From: Chrysophaeum taylorii
Taxonomy: Eukaryota; Sar; Pelagophyceae; Pelagomonadales; Pelagomonadaceae
DNA: 42,671 nt
NCBI GenBank assembly: GCA_029834535.1
Contig: JAQMWT010000118.1
Coordinates: forward strand, 1 to 42,671
Reading direction: 5' to 3'
Within the stretch, counting starts at the first letter, position 1; each line of letters begins with the position of its first letter. Under the pieces are notes generated by a model, which was not told the DNA's origin, searched no databases, and saw only the letters and a list, made by a program, of their open reading frames with translations. This document shows positions 40,113 to 42,671 of the stretch, piece after piece. The position numbers and the translations under genes were made by a program.

Positions 40113-41228
40113 TCAGTGCCAAAAGGGGTGTGGCTCGCGGCTGACCTGTCTGCAAGGTAGGGCAGATGGGCGCGTGAGCTGAGATCCCGTGGTGGAGAGT
40201 ATCCGGCCTGGAATGCTTGGGGTCCAGTGCGGGAATTCGAAAAGAGGGTCGCCGAAGGAGAGTGCAGTAGAACCAAGGGCGATGTAAGGGTCAGTCCTGC
40301 TGGGTGCATCCTCAATAGCGGAGATGCTGGGACCAGAGCAGTGAGTGCCGTAGTGACCAGGGTTGCCCTTAGGCGTGTAGAGCATTCGAAGGTGCGGGCA
40401 TGTGACATGCGTCCTCAAATGAGGAGTGACGTGCTGAGCGATAAGACGCTTTTGAGGGAGGCAACGTACGTGACTTGGGTGCATGTTTGTGGTGGAGCCG
40501 GCAGCTGGCGTGGAACGTTTGTCGTGCATTCCAGTGATGCGAAAATGCTTATAGAAAAGGTTCAGGTGGAGCGAGTCTGTGCATAGTGCGCGGAGAATGT
40601 TTCCTGAGAGCGCAACGTCGATTTTCCGGAGGCAGCGCAAGCGTGTGGCGTCCAGAAGAGAGCTATGCAAGGGGACATACAGGACCGAAGTGGTCGCAAT
40701 GGAATCGTGCATAGTTTGCGGCTGATCGGGTCGTTCAGAACTCTCGAAATCTGTGTCTGTTACTGCAGCCATGGGGAAAGGTTTCCAGAGGCTTGGTCGC
40801 GGTGAGACATAAGGATCGGCAGTCAAAAGGATTGCGTCCTCTGACCGAAAGTTAGGGAGCGGGTGATCAGGTGCTGCGACTGGTGCTCGTGCGAAGACAT
40901 CCATCAAATCGTTACATGGTGGTCGCAGATGGGTCCATGCAACCTGCTGAGCAGTGTCATCCAGTGCATCCGACCGAGAAGGTGGATGGTGGGTGCAGCA
41001 GCAAGCGCCGGTGAGCGGCAGTGCGCGCCTGTCTTCGAGGAGGAGGCGGCGAGGCGGAACCAGCTTCGAAGTGATCGGGAGCTGCTGATCGAGAGATATC
41101 GAACAAGGCGGGAGTGCCTGGTGAATCTGAGCTGATACCTGCAGGTGCGGTGAGTGCCTGCGAGTATGGTGACCGTGGGACCGTTGACAGCGTGTCTTGT
41201 CCTTGTGGATTCGGCATTGCAGGGTCAT
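40113..41228 (-). CDS. Unrecognised minus-strand ORF, 371 codons
   Basis: The frame is histidine-, proline- and arginine-rich. It overlaps 40957-41742 by about 270 bp in another frame, so at most one is coding there; a frame shift or splice near 40990 could join them. No known motif; no signal sequence. Confidence 0.25.
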   Translation of the reverse strand: MTLQCRIHKDKTRCQRSHGHHTRRHSPHLQVSAQIHQALPPCSISLDQQLPITSKLVPPRRLLLEDRRALPLTGACCCTHHPPSRSDALDDTAQQVAWTHLRPPCNDLMDVFARAPVAAPDHPLPNFRSEDAILLTADPYVSPRPSLWKPFPMAAVTDTDFESSERPDQPQTMHDSIATTSVLYVPLHSSLLDATRLRCLRKIDVALSGNILRALCTDSLHLNLFYKHFRITGMHDKRSTPAAGSTTNMHPSHVRCLPQKRLIAQHVTPHLRTHVTCPHLRMLYTPKGNPGHYGTHCSGPSISAIEDAPSRTDPYIALGSTALSFGDPLFEFPHWTPSIPGRILSTTGSQLTRPSALPCRQVSREPHPFWH

Positions 41229-41742
41229 TGGTGGTGCTTGGATCAGGCGGCTGATCTGGAATGGTCGAGGAGACCATCTTCGAGACTAGTGAAGTGGGTC
41301 TTGCTTCTTCGCTGTATGCATCATACCAGGGGGCTGAATCGGAGGGGATGTTGTCAGTGGCCTGCGGCTCTTGTGCCTGGGGTATAGAATACGGCGGAGC
41401 CTTAGGTTCTTGGGTGTGGTTGCCATAGTCGATGTAGGCATAATACTCGGGAACATCTCGAGGTGTCTTTTTCTTTGACTTGTCGAAAGTGGGAACGAGG
41501 TGGCTTGGTGTTTCTTCGACAAGATTGCTTCCTGGGCCGTTGTGCCCGAAGAGAGAAGAAGCCCTTATGCATGTCTTGGCAGCATGATGGTGAGCATGAC
41601 CATCTGGCAAAGAGCTGTCTTTTGATAGTTCGGAACTTGTCGACTCTTGATGTGGGTGGTCTTGATTCTTGGTGGGACTTTGCACGTGGTGATCGTCGCT
41701 GGTGGTAGGGGTACGGTCGCCGGTGAATGTACGCCCTCGCAA
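40957..41742 (-). CDS. Unrecognised minus-strand ORF, 261 codons
   Basis: Contains ELRGRTFTGDRTPTTSDDHH at the start (the first codons lie before the ATG) and EYYAYIDYGNHTQEP in the middle. The frame opens at about 41810 after a TGA. A plausible 3' splice site (CTGAAC, then TTATCAG) lies there, so it may be an exon following 41565-42671. Function unknown. Confidence 0.3.
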   Translation of the reverse strand: MRGRTFTGDRTPTTSDDHHVQSPTKNQDHPHQESTSSELSKDSSLPDGHAHHHAAKTCIRASSLFGHNGPGSNLVEETPSHLVPTFDKSKKKTPRDVPEYYAYIDYGNHTQEPKAPPYSIPQAQEPQATDNIPSDSAPWYDAYSEEARPTSLVSKMVSSTIPDQPPDPSTTNDPAMPNPQGQDTLSTVPRSPYSQALTAPAGISSDSPGTPALFDISRSAAPDHFEAGSASPPPPRRQARTAAHRRLLLHPPSTFSVGCTG

Positions 41743-42671
41743 CTCGGACGCGGGGATGTGGTCGAGTTGGAATGAACCAGGTGGCTGATAAGGGGGGCGG
41801 GTGCAAAGGGTTCAGGGGGTGCCAAAGAGGCGAAGAGTGAGTGGGTAGAGGAGGAGGGGCCAGAGATGAGAACAGAGAGACGGAGTGGGTGGTGAACCAG
41901 GAGAACCAGGTCCAGGGCATCCGTAGAGGTGGTGATGATACTCGGGGAGAATCGGGGAGAGGCATTGGAGGTTGGTTCGGAAGGGGATGAAGGTTGGTTG
42001 TGGATGGGGAAAGGAGGTGAAAGATGCGATGCAGCATCTTGGGTGGGGTGGGTGGCATCCAAGGAGGTAAGAATGGTTTGGAGGACGGCGTTGGTTTCAA
42101 AGTGGGAGTTGCGGATGTCAGCGTGGGCAGTTTCGAGTGCCTTGAGCTGGGTGTGGGTGAGATGGAGTTCAGCGTGGGTGGAGACCAGTTCGTCGGCTTG
42201 GATGGCGAGCTGGGCAGTGGCGAAAGCCAGGGCGGCGTCGGTGGTGGTGAGTTTGTTGGCTGTGGAGGACAAAGCGTCATCCTTGCGAATGAGCATGGCC
42301 TTGGTTGCGGCCAATTCAGCGGTTTGGGAGCGGAATGCAGCCGTAGTGGTGGCCAACTCGCGTTGGAGCGCAGACGGAGGTGCATTGGAACTTGGAGAAA
42401 GGAGGTGGGTGTTCGCTTGAGTGGGGACGGAGGAATTGTCGTAGTCAGGGAATGCATAGTCACGCGGGTGGAGGAGCAAATCGGGGAAACAGCGACTTTC
42501 GAAAGGTGATGAAGGTCTGTCAGGAGGGTCCGATGGTTGGGCGGCAGTAGCTTGAGCCGCGGGAGGAGCTGTGGTAGAAATGGAAGTGCCGGGGCCGTCG
42601 TGGCCGTAGGTGGCATGGTCTTGTGGATGGAGAGGAAAGTCATGAGGAGAGTGACTTGCGGAAGATGATGG
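41565..42671 (-). CDS. Partial ORF with predicted coiled coil, 5' end outside the window
   Basis: The minus-strand frame is open to the window edge, so the start is not seen. The N-terminal part is rich in S, P and H with HPRDYAFPDYDNS. A region of about 110 residues follows, rich in A, L, T, E and Q (ALQRELATTTAAFRSQTAEL ... AQLAIQADELVSTHAELHL), with heptad-like spacing typical of a coiled coil. A proline-rich segment follows. The alternative frame 41402-42643 is a low-complexity shadow. Best guess: a coding exon of an unrecognised gene or of a Gag-like element. Confidence 0.4.
   Translation of the reverse strand, partial: PSSSASHSPHDFPLHPQDHATYGHDGPGTSISTTAPPAAQATAAQPSDPPDRPSSPFESRCFPDLLLHPRDYAFPDYDNSSVPTQANTHLLSPSSNAPPSALQRELATTTAAFRSQTAELAATKAMLIRKDDALSSTANKLTTTDAALAFATAQLAIQADELVSTHAELHLTHTQLKALETAHADIRNSHFETNAVLQTILTSLDATHPTQDAASHLSPPFPIHNQPSSPSEPTSNASPRFSPSIITTSTDALDLVLLVHHPLRLSVLISGPSSSTHSLFASLAPPEPFAPAPLISHLVHSNSTTSPRPSCEGVHSPATVPLPPATITTCKVPPRIKTTHIKSRQVPNYQKTALCQMVMLTIMLPRHA

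Noticed and set aside
41402..42643. 413-codon minus-strand ORF
   Set aside because: Low-complexity proline/serine frame overlapping a better, coiled-coil-containing frame that is open to the window edge.

Overview
The window is eukaryotic nuclear DNA. It holds one spliced host gene, a ubiquitin-conjugating enzyme with three short GT-AG introns of 43, 82 and 59 bp. It also holds SINE-like, hAT-like and Ty1/copia elements and a large satellite-like array. The short introns and donors such as GTGCGT and GTACGT would fit a compact-intron fungus or a small alga or protist. I cannot assign the taxon from the sequence. DNA-methyltransferase-bearing retrotransposons have been reported from dinoflagellates and charophytes, so lineage matters for judging novelty.

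Layout. 1-19498: a head-to-tail array of about eight GC-rich, CpG-rich repeat units of 1.9-2.8 kb, in two sequence types (A and B) that nearly alternate. Each unit opens with a cluster of G/C hairpins, continues with a GC-rich core of shorter tandem repeats, and ends in an AT-richer tail. In six units a SINE-like segment lies in that tail region. I see no credible protein gene in the array; its long arginine-rich ORFs look like composition artefacts. 19489-19561: the array ends in a run of ATTATTGTGG repeats. 19655-20345: a complete UBE2G1/Ubc7-type E2 gene starts less than 100 bp further on. 20991-24584: decayed coding sequence with coiled-coil and acidic stretches, unrecognised. 24600-25600: gene-free and AT-rich, with a roughly 30-bp phased repeat.

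25.6-34.37 kb: a degenerate Ty1/copia retrotransposon. Its order is Gag, aspartic protease, a C5-cytosine DNA methyltransferase-like domain, integrase, an extra unassigned region, then reverse transcriptase. The peptide S-L-N-Y recurs at three domain junctions and may mark protease processing sites. The reverse transcriptase is split by two nested insertions, each with 8-bp target duplications: a SINE-like element and a non-autonomous hAT-like element. It is then cut off by a third repeat after a 94-bp tandem duplication over its catalytic motif.

34.3-36.85 kb: two direct copies of an unnamed repeat. 36.7-42.67 kb: minus-strand ORFs in shifting frames with no recognised family; the last one runs off the window.

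The most notable item is the methyltransferase-bearing copia element with its repeated S-L-N-Y junctions. Next are the A/B hairpin array and the homology between the SINE in the copia element and a segment present in most array units.
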